From assembly GCA_045613685.1 (NCBI GenBank), contig JAZLBL010000025.1, positions 1-53,465 on the forward strand: a stretch of DNA of 53,465 nt. Direction: 5' to 3'. The position numbers and the translations under genes were made by a program. The notes below the pieces were generated by a model. That model was not told the DNA's origin. It made no database searches and worked only from the letters and a program-made list of their open reading frames with translations. The DNA comes from Fimenecus sp045613685. Its GTDB lineage: Bacteria; Bacillota; Clostridia; Oscillospirales; Acutalibacteraceae. Of this stretch, positions 35,280-43,308 are shown one piece after another (positions within the stretch are counted from its first letter, which is position 1; the number at the start of each line of letters is the position of its first letter).

Positions 35280-36226
35280 TCAAGTTCTTCCTTTATAACT
35301 TTAAGTAATGCGTTTTTAACTTCTTGGATAGTACAGTCAAAATCGCAACCTGCCGCAGCGTGATGACCGCCACCACCGAAGTTGGCACAGATTTTAGCGG
35401 CGTCATAAGGCTCAACAGTGCGAAGAGAAACCTTAAAAGTACCATCATGACGCTCACGAATAGTAACTGCAATTTTCACACCTTCGATTTTTCGTGGAAT
35501 TGCTGCAATGCCATCACAATCAGATGCACTTGAACCACTTTCTTCAATCATTTTGCGAGTTACCATCATAATTGCACATTTACCATCAAAATGAGATTCG
35601 ATAGATGAAACAGCCATCTGTTCAAGTCTTAAATATGATAGAGTCTTTGTTTCAAACATAAGACGATTGATAAAAGTGTAATCAGCACCTTTTTCCATAA
35701 CATCTGCTGCAATTCTGTGAACAGTTGGGGTTGTGTTTGAGAACAAGAAACAACCTGTGTCAGTTGCAAGACCTGTATAAACACAGTTAGCCATTTCAGG
35801 TGTGAATGGGACACCCATTTCACAAATGATTTCATAGATAATCACCGCTGCCGCTGCCCTGTCTTCTAAAAGAAGATTCTCCGCATATTCACGGTTTGAA
35901 AGGTGATGGTCAATGCATAAGAAAACATTGTCACCATATTTGTTTTCGAAATCTTCACCTAAAAGTTTTTTGTCAGCAACATCAACAGCGATAATTTTAT
36001 CAAATTCAATTTCGTCGTTGCCTATTCCATCCCAAAGATAAGCATATTTAGGGTGGATTGGGTCGCCACAACGTACCATTGATTTTTTATTAAGTTTTGA
36101 CAGTGCACGGTGCAGTGCAAATGCACTGCCCAAAGTGTCACCATCAGGATTGCGATGTGTGAGAATAAGATAATTATCATATTCTTTTAAAAGTGATACA
36201 CACTCTATAACATCTAATTTTCTCAT
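35276..36226 (-). CDS. nrnA: DHH-family phosphoesterase (NrnA, bifunctional oligoribonuclease/pAp phosphatase)
   Basis: Degrades very short RNA and/or dephosphorylates pAp. 316 residues. The DHH motifs are present as THRNPDGDTLGS, ...VDVADK..., CIDHHLSNREYA, and the DHHA1 C-terminal block is GGGGHHAAAGCDF. This place between rbfA and truB is the usual one in Clostridia. It lies 2 bases after rbfA. Confidence 0.93.
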   Translation of the reverse strand: MRKLDVIECVSLLKEYDNYLILTHRNPDGDTLGSAFALHRALSKLNKKSMVRCGDPIHPKYAYLWDGIGNDEIEFDKIIAVDVADKKLLGEDFENKYGDNVFLCIDHHLSNREYAENLLLEDRAAAAVIIYEIICEMGVPFTPEMANCVYTGLATDTGCFLFSNTTPTVHRIAADVMEKGADYTFINRLMFETKTLSYLRLEQMAVSSIESHFDGKCAIMMVTRKMIEESGSSASDCDGIAAIPRKIEGVKIAVTIRERHDGTFKVSLRTVEPYDAAKICANFGGGGHHAAAGCDFDCTIQEVKNALLKVIKEELE

Positions 36227-36228
36227 AT

Positions 36229-36588
36229 TTATTCCTCGTCGTCAGCAACTTTTGTGCTTTCGATTTTTTTGAATATTTCCATACCATGCTCAACTGAATC
36301 GTCTGCGATAAATTTGAGCTCGGGAGTTTTGCGAAGATGAAGTTTGCTACCAACTTCGCGACGAATAAGACCTGTTGCAGATGTTAGTCCCTTAACTGCT
36401 TCTTTTGCATCTTCAATGCCACTCATTGAGCTGACATATACTTTCGCAAAAGATAAGTCAGAACTAACATCAACACGGACAACAGTAAGAATTTTATCTC
36501 TTACTCTTGGGTCTTTGAGTTCACGGATAATAGCAACTATTTCACGTTTGATATCTTCGGCAACTCTGCCTGTTCTGTATCCTGCCAT
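36229..36588 (-). CDS. rbfA: Ribosome-binding factor A
   Basis: Helps 30S maturation by binding the 16S rRNA 5' region. 119 residues, normal size, single KH-like domain: YRTGRVAEDIKREIVAIIREL, DPRV, then FAKVYVSSMSG and LRKTPELKFIADDSVEHG. It shares one base with the infB stop (TAATG). Confidence 0.96.
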   Translation of the reverse strand: MAGYRTGRVAEDIKREIVAIIRELKDPRVRDKILTVVRVDVSSDLSFAKVYVSSMSGIEDAKEAVKGLTSATGLIRREVGSKLHLRKTPELKFIADDSVEHGMEIFKKIESTKVADDEE

Positions 36589-38936
36589 TAGTCTCTATAT
36601 TCCTCCATAATGAAAGCTTCAAAAATGTCGCCTTCTTTAACGTCGTTAAACTTGTTAAGACCAATACCACATTCATAACCTGAAGCAACTTCTTTAACGT
36701 CATCCTTAAATCTCTTAAGTGATGAAATTGAGTCTTCAGCAATAACAATACCATCACGAACAACACGGATTTGTGCGTTTCGGGTCACTTTACCGTTCTG
36801 AACATAAGAACCTGCAACCATACCTGCAGATGAAAGTTTGAATACGTTACGAACTTCGATACGACCAAGTAATACTTCACGGAATTTAGGTGCAAGCATA
36901 CCCTTCATAGCGTCTTCGATTTCTTCGATACAGTCATAGATGATACGATACATTCTCATATCAACGCCGTCACGCTCTGCAATTTCAGTAGCAACAGGGT
37001 CAGGACGAACGTTGAAACCAACGATAATAGCATTTGATGCACTTGCAAGCATAATATCTGATTCGCTTACTGCACCAACACCACCGTGGATAACTTTAAC
37101 TGCAACTTCTTCGTTAGAGAGCTTTTCAAGGTTTTGCTTAACAGCTTCAACTGAACCCTGAACGTCTGCTTTAACGATAATGTTAAGAGTCTTGATTTTA
37201 CCTGCATTGATTGATGAGAACAAGTTGTCAAGAGTAACTTTCTGATATTGATTGAATTGTTCTTCTTTCTTTTCTTGTTTTCTCTGTTCAACGAGTTCAC
37301 GAGCAAGTCTTTCATCAGAAACTGCGTTGAATACATCACCTGACTGTGGAACTTCGTCAAGACCCATGATTTCAACAGGAACAGATGGACCAGCTTCTTT
37401 GATTGAGCGGTGTTTATCGTCAACCATAACACGAACTCTACCAACTGCAGTACCTGCAACAACGATGTCACCTGAATGAAGTGTGCCATTTTGAACAAGA
37501 AGTGTTGCAACAGGGCCCTTACCCTTATCAAGACGAGCTTCGATAACGATACCCTTAGCAGCTCTGTTAGGGTTAGCTTTAAGTTCTCTCATTTCAGCTG
37601 TGAGAAGAACATTTTCAAGAAGTGTATCAATGTTCATATGTGTCTTTGCAGAAACAGGAACACAGATAATGTCGCCACCCCATTCTTCAGGAACAAGACC
37701 ATGCTCTGTAAGTTGTTGCATAATCTTATCAACTGTTGTGCCTGGTTTATCCATTTTGTTGATAGCAACAATAATGTCAACCTCAGCTGCTTTTGCGTGG
37801 TTAATAGCCTCGATAGTCTGTGGCATAATACCGTCATCAGCAGCAACAACAAGAATAGCAATATCAGTAGCTTTGGCACCACGAGCACGCATTGATGTAA
37901 ATGCCGCGTGACCAGGTGTGTCAAGGAATGTGATGTATTGACCATTAAGGTTTACTCTGTAAGCACCGATGTGCTGAGTAATACCACCTGCTTCAGTAGC
38001 AGTAACGTTTGAGTTTTTAATAGCGTCAAGAAGTGATGTCTTACCATGGTCAACGTGGCCCATAACAACTACAACAGGGTCGCGTGTTACAAGATTTTCT
38101 GCATCATCTTCTGAGTCGTCGATGATTCTTTCTTCGATTGTTACCACAACTTCACGGTTAACCTTTGCACCGAGTTCAGTTGCAACGATTTCAGCTGTGT
38201 CGAAGTCGATTACTTCGTTAACAGAAACCATCATACCAAGCATAAAGAGCTTTTTGATAACTTCTGCAGCAGTCATTTTAAGACGAGATGCAAGTTCACC
38301 AACTGTGATTTCATCACCAACTGTGATTACAGGTGGTTTCTTTGCTCTTTCTGCTGCAATTCTCTGAAGTCTTTCTGCTTCTGTTTCTTTCTTGCCACTT
38401 CTCATACCTTGCTTGCGGTATTGTTGGCTCTTTTGTTTAAGCTTCTGCTTTTTAACCATATTATCACTGTTATGTGTGTTAGCAGGAGCGATGTTTTCAT
38501 ATTTTTCGTTATATTTTTCAGCGTCGAAAGAGTTTGCTCTTGTGTCAATTGTACGCTTTTCACCTTTAGTACGAGCCTGCATTGGTTTTGCAGGGTCTTT
38601 TTCTTTCTTCTTTGGTTGCTCAACTGGTTTAGCTGGAGCCGGTGCAGGAGCGTTTTCTTTCTTTGCTTTTTGTGGAGCTTTGTCTGCTTTTTGAGCAGGA
38701 GCTTCCTTTTTCTCTGCTTTTGGTTTTTCTTTTGGAACTGCATTGAAATATGCGTCAAAGCTTTCAACAGAGTTATCTTTTGTAATTATATCGAAAAGAA
38801 AGTCGAGTTCTTTTTCTTCAAGAGCTGTCTGTGACTTCTTTTCACCTTCAAAGTGCTTTGAAAGGTTTTCTATAACATACTTGCTCTGAATGTCAAAATC
38901 TTTTGCAAGTTCATGTACTTTATATTTTTTCGTCAT
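36588..38936 (-). CDS. infB: Translation initiation factor IF-2
   Basis: The GTPase that brings initiator tRNA to the 30S subunit. 782 residues. An IF2_N domain at residues 1-55, a long Lys/Pro/Ala-rich linker (about 60-185), a second IF2_N block (TVGELASRLKMTAAEVIKKL), then the GTPase domain with GHVDHGKTSLLDAI, DTPGHAAF and NKMDKPG (residues about 290-440), and the EF-Tu-like and C-terminal domains. It overlaps the ylxQ gene by 17 bases. Confidence 0.97.
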   Translation of the reverse strand: MTKKYKVHELAKDFDIQSKYVIENLSKHFEGEKKSQTALEEKELDFLFDIITKDNSVESFDAYFNAVPKEKPKAEKKEAPAQKADKAPQKAKKENAPAPAPAKPVEQPKKKEKDPAKPMQARTKGEKRTIDTRANSFDAEKYNEKYENIAPANTHNSDNMVKKQKLKQKSQQYRKQGMRSGKKETEAERLQRIAAERAKKPPVITVGDEITVGELASRLKMTAAEVIKKLFMLGMMVSVNEVIDFDTAEIVATELGAKVNREVVVTIEERIIDDSEDDAENLVTRDPVVVVMGHVDHGKTSLLDAIKNSNVTATEAGGITQHIGAYRVNLNGQYITFLDTPGHAAFTSMRARGAKATDIAILVVAADDGIMPQTIEAINHAKAAEVDIIVAINKMDKPGTTVDKIMQQLTEHGLVPEEWGGDIICVPVSAKTHMNIDTLLENVLLTAEMRELKANPNRAAKGIVIEARLDKGKGPVATLLVQNGTLHSGDIVVAGTAVGRVRVMVDDKHRSIKEAGPSVPVEIMGLDEVPQSGDVFNAVSDERLARELVEQRKQEKKEEQFNQYQKVTLDNLFSSINAGKIKTLNIIVKADVQGSVEAVKQNLEKLSNEEVAVKVIHGGVGAVSESDIMLASASNAIIVGFNVRPDPVATEIAERDGVDMRMYRIIYDCIEEIEDAMKGMLAPKFREVLLGRIEVRNVFKLSSAGMVAGSYVQNGKVTRNAQIRVVRDGIVIAEDSISSLKRFKDDVKEVASGYECGIGLNKFNDVKEGDIFEAFIMEEYRD

Positions 38937-39252
38937 ACTCGTGACCTCCCGTTAAAATAGTGTAAAGCCTGTTTGCGAAATTCTCTTCGTCAATGGTGAA
39001 TACACCTGCTTTTTTGCCGATTACAAGACCTAAATCCTGCATTGTAAAATCAGCAACTAAAAACTTAGTCTTTCGAGAATCAAATCCGCATTCGTCTGCG
39101 ATTTCTTTTTTGAGTCTGTCAGATGTGTCAGAACAGGTGAGTGCAAGAAATGCTTTTCTTTGCTTTATTGATGTAACTGCGGCATCGTGCCCCAGTGACA
39201 TTTTTCCTGCTCGTCTGCAAAGACCGAGAATACCTTTTAAATCATTATTCAT
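38920..39252 (-). CDS. ylxQ: L7Ae/L30e/YlxQ-like ribosomal protein
   Basis: A 110-residue L7Ae-fold protein that likely binds kink-turn RNA. Signatures: LGLCRRAGKMSLGHDAAVTSIKQ and LALTCSDTSDRLKKEI. Encoded between rnpM and infB as in most Firmicutes, overlapping both (8 and 17 bases). Function in B. subtilis is not fully settled. Confidence 0.9.
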   Translation of the reverse strand: MNNDLKGILGLCRRAGKMSLGHDAAVTSIKQRKAFLALTCSDTSDRLKKEIADECGFDSRKTKFLVADFTMQDLGLVIGKKAGVFTIDEENFANRLYTILTGGHEYDEKI

Positions 39253-39514
39253 CTTTTGAAATCTCCGTCAACATCTGTTCATAAACTTCGTCAGGAATCG
39301 CAATTTCAAAGGCTTTGTCAATCCTGTGTGATTTTCTGGCTTTTTTAAGACATTCGGCATCGTTGCAAATATATGCGCCTCTGCCTGATGCCTTGCCTGT
39401 AAGGTCAAGAGAAACTTCACCATCAGGACTTTTCACTATTCTGACAAGTTCTTTCTTTGGTTTCTGTTCACCACAACCATTGCATTTGCGCATTGGAATT
39501 TTCTTTTGCTTCAT
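39245..39514 (-). CDS. rnpM: RNase P modulator RnpM (YlxR/DUF448)
   Basis: An 89-residue nucleic-acid binding protein; in B. subtilis YlxR/RnpM binds RNase P RNA and modulates its activity (family knowledge). Marks: RKCNGCGEQKPKKELVRIV, SGRGAYICNDAECLKKARK. The cysteine pairs and the GRGAYIC block are intact. In its usual place after nusA, 24 bases downstream. Confidence 0.92.
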   Translation of the reverse strand: MKQKKIPMRKCNGCGEQKPKKELVRIVKSPDGEVSLDLTGKASGRGAYICNDAECLKKARKSHRIDKAFEIAIPDEVYEQMLTEISKDE

Positions 39515-39538
39515 TGCTGATGCCTCCGTTTAGTTTAA

Positions 39539-40615
39539 TTAGCCTTCATAAAAACCACTTTCGGGTTTAATGTCAATATTCCAACCTGTAAGCTTTGCAG
39601 CAAGGCGAGCATTCTGACCCTTGTTGCCGATAGCAAGTGAAAGTTGGTGGTCAGGAACAGTAACCTGACAAGTTTTCTTTTCTTCATCAGTGATTTCAAC
39701 GCTGAGAACATTTGCAGGAGCTAAAGAAGCACCAATGAATTCTGCTGGGTCGTCACTGTATTTAACAATATCAATCTTTTCGCCGCCGAGAACTTCAACA
39801 ATGTTGTTTACACGAGCACCGCGTTGACCGATACAAGCACCGATTGGGTCAACATTTTCGTCAGAACTGCTAACAGCCATCTTTGTTCTTGCACCTGCTT
39901 CACGAGAAACAGAGTGAATAGTAACAAGTCCGTCATAAATTTCAGGAACTTCTTGCTCGAAAAGTCTCTTTACAAGACCTGAGTGAGTTCTTGAAATCAT
40001 AACTCTTGGACCACGCTCTGTGTCTTTAACTTCAACAACATAAACCTTTGTGAGTTCGCCTTCAACGAATGTTTCGTTTGGAACTTGCTCACTCTTTGGA
40101 AGAACTGCTGTGCCCTTGCCAATTTCAAGAGTAACGTTACCGTTAATTGGGTCAATTCTGCTAACCTTTGCAGTAACAAGGTCGCGACTCTTTGACTGGA
40201 ATTCTCTGATTACCTGTCCGCGTTCTGCTTCTTTGATGCCTTGACGGATAACATGCTTTGCAGTCTGAGCAGCGATTCTGCCGAATTCCATTGTGCTCTT
40301 TTCAATTTCAAGCACTTCGCCAGCTTTTGCGTCTTCACGATAAGCCTTTGCGTCTTCAACGAGAATGTCTGTGTCATAATCGTCGATTTCGTCAACAATG
40401 TTGAGAGTAACAACTACTTTAATTGTTTGCTTTTCAGCGTCGATTAAACAAGAAACAACATCTTTTCCGCCGTAATCTCTTCTAAGAGCAACAACGATAG
40501 CGTTTGCGATTCTTTCATAAAGATAATCAACATCAATACCTTTTTCGTTAGCCATTAATTCAACAGCTTCAAAAAATTCTTTAAATTCATTCTTTTTTGC
40601 TTTTGCTTTTGCCAT
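39539..40615 (-). CDS. nusA: Transcription elongation/termination factor NusA
   Basis: Binds RNA polymerase and nascent RNA, influencing pausing and termination. 358 residues, the short Firmicutes form without the C-terminal acidic repeats. Domains: N-terminal RNA-polymerase-binding domain (1-125), S1 domain (about 130-200), then two KH domains with GACIGQRGARVNNIV and LAIGNKGQNARLAAKLTGWNID. Starts after an AGGAGGT-type site, second gene of the operon. Confidence 0.97.
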   Translation of the reverse strand: MAKAKAKKNEFKEFFEAVELMANEKGIDVDYLYERIANAIVVALRRDYGGKDVVSCLIDAEKQTIKVVVTLNIVDEIDDYDTDILVEDAKAYREDAKAGEVLEIEKSTMEFGRIAAQTAKHVIRQGIKEAERGQVIREFQSKSRDLVTAKVSRIDPINGNVTLEIGKGTAVLPKSEQVPNETFVEGELTKVYVVEVKDTERGPRVMISRTHSGLVKRLFEQEVPEIYDGLVTIHSVSREAGARTKMAVSSSDENVDPIGACIGQRGARVNNIVEVLGGEKIDIVKYSDDPAEFIGASLAPANVLSVEITDEEKKTCQVTVPDHQLSLAIGNKGQNARLAAKLTGWNIDIKPESGFYEG

Positions 40616-40640
40616 TTTTCCAAAAACCTCCTAGTTTATC

Positions 40641-41120
40641 TTAGTCAATATCGCCGATACCTTCAAAATCGTCGGCTTTAATCCAAGATGCTTCTTTATA
40701 TTTAATATTAAGCTCTGTTTCTTCGTCCAGAGCAATGGTTACGCCTTCTTTATCAAAAGCAGTGAGAACGCCTTTATATTCTCTCTTGCCTTCAAACGCT
40801 TTGATAAGTCTTACCATGATTTTTTCGCCCATATATGTTTCAAAATGGAAATCACGGTTAAGCTCACGCTCAATGCCGGGGGATTGAACCTGCAAGTTGT
40901 ATGCTTGTTCAATAGGGTCTGCATCGTCAAGTGGCTTGTCGATTGCGTGGTGCATATCAACACAGTCGTCGATTGTCACGCCATCTTCTTTGTCAATAGT
41001 AATGCGAAGATACCAGCGAGCGCCTTCTTTAACGAATTTAACATCCCAAAGAATGAGACCTAATTCGTCTGCGATAGGTTTTGCAATATCCCACACTACT
41101 GCAGCGGTGTTTTTCTTCAT
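40641..41120 (-). CDS. rimP: Ribosome maturation factor RimP
   Basis: Assists 30S assembly. About 159 residues, normal. Marks: LGLILWDVKFVKEGARWYLRITIDKEDGVTIDDCVDMHHAID and LQVQSPGIERELNRDFHF. The ATG at 41120 follows GGAGG by 6 bases; the in-frame TTG at 41132 overlaps that site and is rejected. First gene of the long reverse operon, with a hairpin-bearing leader and a promoter upstream. Confidence 0.94.
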   Translation of the reverse strand: MKKNTAAVVWDIAKPIADELGLILWDVKFVKEGARWYLRITIDKEDGVTIDDCVDMHHAIDKPLDDADPIEQAYNLQVQSPGIERELNRDFHFETYMGEKIMVRLIKAFEGKREYKGVLTAFDKEGVTIALDEETELNIKYKEASWIKADDFEGIGDID

Positions 41121-41172
41121 AAAAACCTCCAAAATATTAAATTGTCATTTGGTAAATGTCCGTATAAATTCA

Positions 41173-41196
41173 AGAGAGCGGGTCGCCCCACTCTCT
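41173..41196 (-). ncRNA. Leader hairpin of the rimP-nusA operon
   Basis: In the reverse-strand RNA, AGAGAGTGGG pairs with CCCGCTCTCT through ten pairs (one G-U) and closes with a GCGA tetraloop. It lies about 53 bases before the rimP start and roughly 20 bases into the transcript. The position and the strong tetraloop suggest a regulatory leader, maybe for NusA autocontrol; that part is inference. Confidence 0.6.
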
Positions 41197-41223
41197 GTCA
41201 ATACCAATATTCTTACCATAGAA

Positions 41224-41252
41224 AATATAACATACAATTATAATAAAATCAA
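41224..41252 (-). promoter_or_regulatory. Promoter of the rimP-nusA-infB operon
   Basis: Reverse strand: TTGATT (41252-41247), 17-base spacer, TATATT (41229-41224). Confidence 0.65.
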
Positions 41253-41316
41253 GCGTTTTTTGAAAAATTATATACAATAATATATATTAAAGCGAAAAAC
41301 TTTGCGTTTTGTGCGC

Positions 41317-41502
41317 TTAAAGGTCGTCTGCATCTTGCTCTGGCACAACAGAATTCTGTGGATTGCCTGTGTACCAACCATTTGCGTCAAACTGCTTGGC
41401 ATTTTCTTCACCATTCCAAATTTCTGAGATTTCTTCACTTATTTTTTCAATTCTTTTTCGTGCATCAATGCTTTTTTGCTTATTATTCTTTTTGAAAAAC
41501 AT
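41317..41502 (-). CDS. Small hypothetical protein
   Basis: A 61-residue protein, not recognised. N-terminal half is basic and helical (FFKKNNKQKSIDARKRIEKI), the C-terminal half polar with NGWYTGNPQNS and an acidic end (EQDADDL). A strong GGAGGTG ribosome site 6-7 bases before the ATG supports it as a real gene. No membrane segment or signal peptide. Upstream of the rimP promoter on the same strand; a small hairpin (AAAGCG/CGCTT with AAAAC/GTTTT) lies in the 30 bases beyond its stop. Confidence 0.65.
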   Translation of the reverse strand: MFFKKNNKQKSIDARKRIEKISEEISEIWNGEENAKQFDANGWYTGNPQNSVVPEQDADDL

Positions 41503-41606
41503 AGTTTCACCTCCACAATATTATTTTTCTCATAAGGCTTATGAATTTGCAAAGAAAAAATCATCAAAATTTGCAATTTTTGAAAATAAAATGTATTGAT
41601 ATAATA

Positions 41607-41635
41607 TTGACTTTTGAAAAATCATATTGTATAAT
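41607..41635 (+). promoter_or_regulatory. Strong sigma-A promoter of the secreted acidic protein
   Basis: TTGACT (41607-41612), 17-base spacer, TATAAT (41630-41635), about 60 bases before the start. Confidence 0.75.
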
Positions 41636-41694
41636 GACTAGGAATAGAGGTGTAATTGCCTCAATATCGGTTTTACTTGAAAGGAAAAATTGTT

Positions 41695-42423
41695 ATGAAA
41701 AAAGTTATTTCATTTGTAGTTGCAATAGCTCTTGTTCTTTCAATGAGCGTTTGTGCATTTGCAGCTGAAGCTCCTGCAGCAGATGATGATTATGATGCAT
41801 GGGTAAGCTATTATACAGAAGTTCTTAATGATACAGCTCTTGATGATGATGCTAAAACAACTACTATTGTTGAGAATATGCCTGCTTCAAAAGCACTTTT
41901 CTATGCAGCTCTTGACAAGGCTGTGGATGATGTAGTTCCAGAAGGTGCAGAATCAGATGCAGTTTTAAATTCAGTTAATGACAAGTTAATCGCAGAATAT
42001 GGCTGGGGCTTAGATGAAGCTGAATGGGAATATGAAGTTGAAGAAAACCTTGATATAAACATTGATGGTTTTATCGGCAATCCTGCAGATGGCAATGTTG
42101 CGCCAAATCTTCCAAATGAAGAGCCAGGTCTTGAAGAAGATGAAGATGATGGCGATAGCACAGGCAGTTTCCTTGATACAATTCTTGGTGTGCTTGGTGG
42201 TCTTGGTGACATTCTCTTCGGTGATGGTGGAGAAGAAACTCCAGAAGAACCATCAGACGATAATGATGACCTTTGGGGCGATGAAGAATCAACAACAGGC
42301 TCTAATGACGATTCACAGGTTTCTGACACAGGTGACACATCAGTTGTTGCAGTTGCAACAGTAGCACTTGTAGCAGGTGCAGCACTTGTTCTCACAAGAA
42401 AAAAGAGCGAAGACGCTGAATAA
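41695..42423 (+). CDS. Secreted acidic surface protein with C-terminal membrane anchor
   Basis: A 242-residue protein. Residues 1-22 are a signal peptide ending CAFAAEA. The middle is very acidic (runs of Asp/Glu), with an Asp/Gly-rich low-complexity stretch from about residue 150 to 210. The C terminus has SDTGD, a hydrophobic helix (VVAVATVALVAGAALVL) and a basic TRKK tail, the layout of sortase-type anchors, but SDTGD is not a classic LPXTG. I infer a wall- or membrane-anchored protein of unknown role. The ATG at 41695 has AAAGGA upstream; an earlier in-frame start at 41656 would bury the signal peptide. It has its own strong promoter and terminator. Confidence 0.8.
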   Translation: MKKVISFVVAIALVLSMSVCAFAAEAPAADDDYDAWVSYYTEVLNDTALDDDAKTTTIVENMPASKALFYAALDKAVDDVVPEGAESDAVLNSVNDKLIAEYGWGLDEAEWEYEVEENLDINIDGFIGNPADGNVAPNLPNEEPGLEEDEDDGDSTGSFLDTILGVLGGLGDILFGDGGEETPEEPSDDNDDLWGDEESTTGSNDDSQVSDTGDTSVVAVATVALVAGAALVLTRKKSEDAE

Positions 42424-42452
42424 TTTTTACATAACAAAATTTTGATATTATA

Positions 42453-42484
42453 GACGAGAATCTTTTGGTTCTCGTCTTTTTTTA
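42453..42484 (+). terminator. Intrinsic terminator after the secreted acidic protein
   Basis: GACGAGAA (42453-42460) pairs with TTCTCGTC (42469-42476), followed by a run of T. The loop is TCTTTTGG. Confidence 0.9.
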
Positions 42485-42539
42485 TTGTTACAATTACTGA
42501 TTGCGATTATTTTTTTGAGAAGGGATAAAAAGTTTCTTC

Positions 42540-42568
42540 TTGACAGAACTTAAACTTATTGCTACAAT
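42540..42568 (+). promoter_or_regulatory. Sigma-A promoter of the lysis cassette
   Basis: TTGACA (42540-42545), 17-base spacer, TACAAT (42563-42568). A perfect -35 box. Confidence 0.75.
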
Positions 42569-42581
42569 AATAATTGCAAGG

Positions 42582-42595
42582 TGAACAAATGTTCG
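42582..42595 (+). promoter_or_regulatory. LexA (DinR) operator
   Basis: TGAACAAATGTTCG: GAAC (42583-42586), four bases, GTTC (42591-42594), matching the Gram-positive LexA core GAACRNRYGTTC. It lies about 14 bases after the -10 box, where a repressor would block transcription. SOS control is inference from this motif. Confidence 0.65.
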
Positions 42596-42605
42596 ATAAA
42601 ATACG

Positions 42606-42646
42606 TAAGAACGAGAATGTCCTAATAGTGACGTTCTTATTTTTTT
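42606..42646 (+). terminator. Leader terminator/attenuator before the sigma-like regulator
   Basis: TAAGAACG (42606-42613) pairs with CGTTCTTA (42632-42639) and is followed by seven T. It sits between the promoter/LexA box and the ribosome site GGAGGA (42655-42660), so transcription must pass it to reach the lysis genes. Confidence 0.7.
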
Positions 42647-42667
42647 CAAAAAAAGGAGGAATAGGTA

Positions 42668-43063
42668 TTGTACTTTGGTCATCAGATAACTGAACTTGCG
42701 GTGGACGAATATGCTTTTTTGACAGAAAATTTTGAATTTACAAGTAAAGATGAAATAAAAAATGGTGTGGATTATATTGTCTTCAACAGAAAAAGAAATA
42801 TTCTGAATATAGTAAAAAAGGTTATAGAAAATGAGTTGAGTGGTTTAGAAAAAGAACTTGTTCTTGATTTTTGGGGTAGGGAATTAAAAGTTGATGAGTT
42901 AGCGCAAAAATATGAGCTTTCAAGAGCCGCCATTTATAGAAATTTAAACAGCGCCAAAAAGAAAATTGAGAAATATTTAAAGTATGTGCTCATTTATGAA
43001 GACGACGTGCAACGATATTCCGTATCGGATTTTGTTGAATTTATTAAAGGAGATTTACATTGA
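42668..43063 (+). CDS. Sigma-70 region-4-like regulator of the lysis cassette
   Basis: A 131-residue protein. Residues 55-110 look like a sigma region 4 helix-turn-helix (LSGLEKELVLDFWGRELKVDELAQKYELSRAAIYRNLNSAKKKIEKYL). Residues 1-50 and the tail are not recognised. Similar short proteins control phage late genes (ArpU/RinA type) or SOS bacteriocin genes (UviA type). The start is TTG at 42668, 7 bases after GGAGGA. First gene after the LexA box and attenuator. The next gene starts on its last bases (TTGA overlap). Confidence 0.7.
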   Translation: MYFGHQITELAVDEYAFLTENFEFTSKDEIKNGVDYIVFNRKRNILNIVKKVIENELSGLEKELVLDFWGRELKVDELAQKYELSRAAIYRNLNSAKKKIEKYLKYVLIYEDDVQRYSVSDFVEFIKGDLH

Positions 43064-43308
43064 ATAATGAAAAAAAGACTCTTGCTGAACTTGCACAAGA
43101 GTATGAAAAACATATTGAAATGCAACAATATTTTATAGATAAATGTAAAGATGACATTAAAAGAGCCGAAGCGTTGGGGGATAATAATGCAGTTTTAGAA
43201 TTGAAATCAAAATTACAAAAATTTTATGAAATCAAAAGAGAACTTTCTGAAACTGCAAACATACTTGAAAATTATTATAAAGGAGATGATGGACTTGACA
43301 GCTTATAA
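43060..43308 (+). CDS. Small coiled-coil protein of the lysis cassette
   Basis: An 82-residue, charged, all-helical protein with a coiled-coil pattern (LAELAQEYEKHIEMQQYFIDKCKDDIKRA, later LELKSKLQKFYEIKRELSE). No family recognised; similar short helical proteins occur beside phage regulators. It begins with TTG at 43060, overlapping the regulator's stop, with AAAGGAG about 8 bases upstream. Its end overlaps the start of the lysozyme gene. Likely co-translated. Confidence 0.65.
   Translation: MNNEKKTLAELAQEYEKHIEMQQYFIDKCKDDIKRAEALGDNNAVLELKSKLQKFYEIKRELSETANILENYYKGDDGLDSL

Noticed and set aside
41901..42437. A long open frame on the reverse strand across the secreted acidic protein gene
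   Set aside because: It is opposite a gene with signal peptide, promoter and terminator, has no ribosome site, and its Ser/Pro-rich make-up is a typical antisense shadow of Asp/Glu codons.
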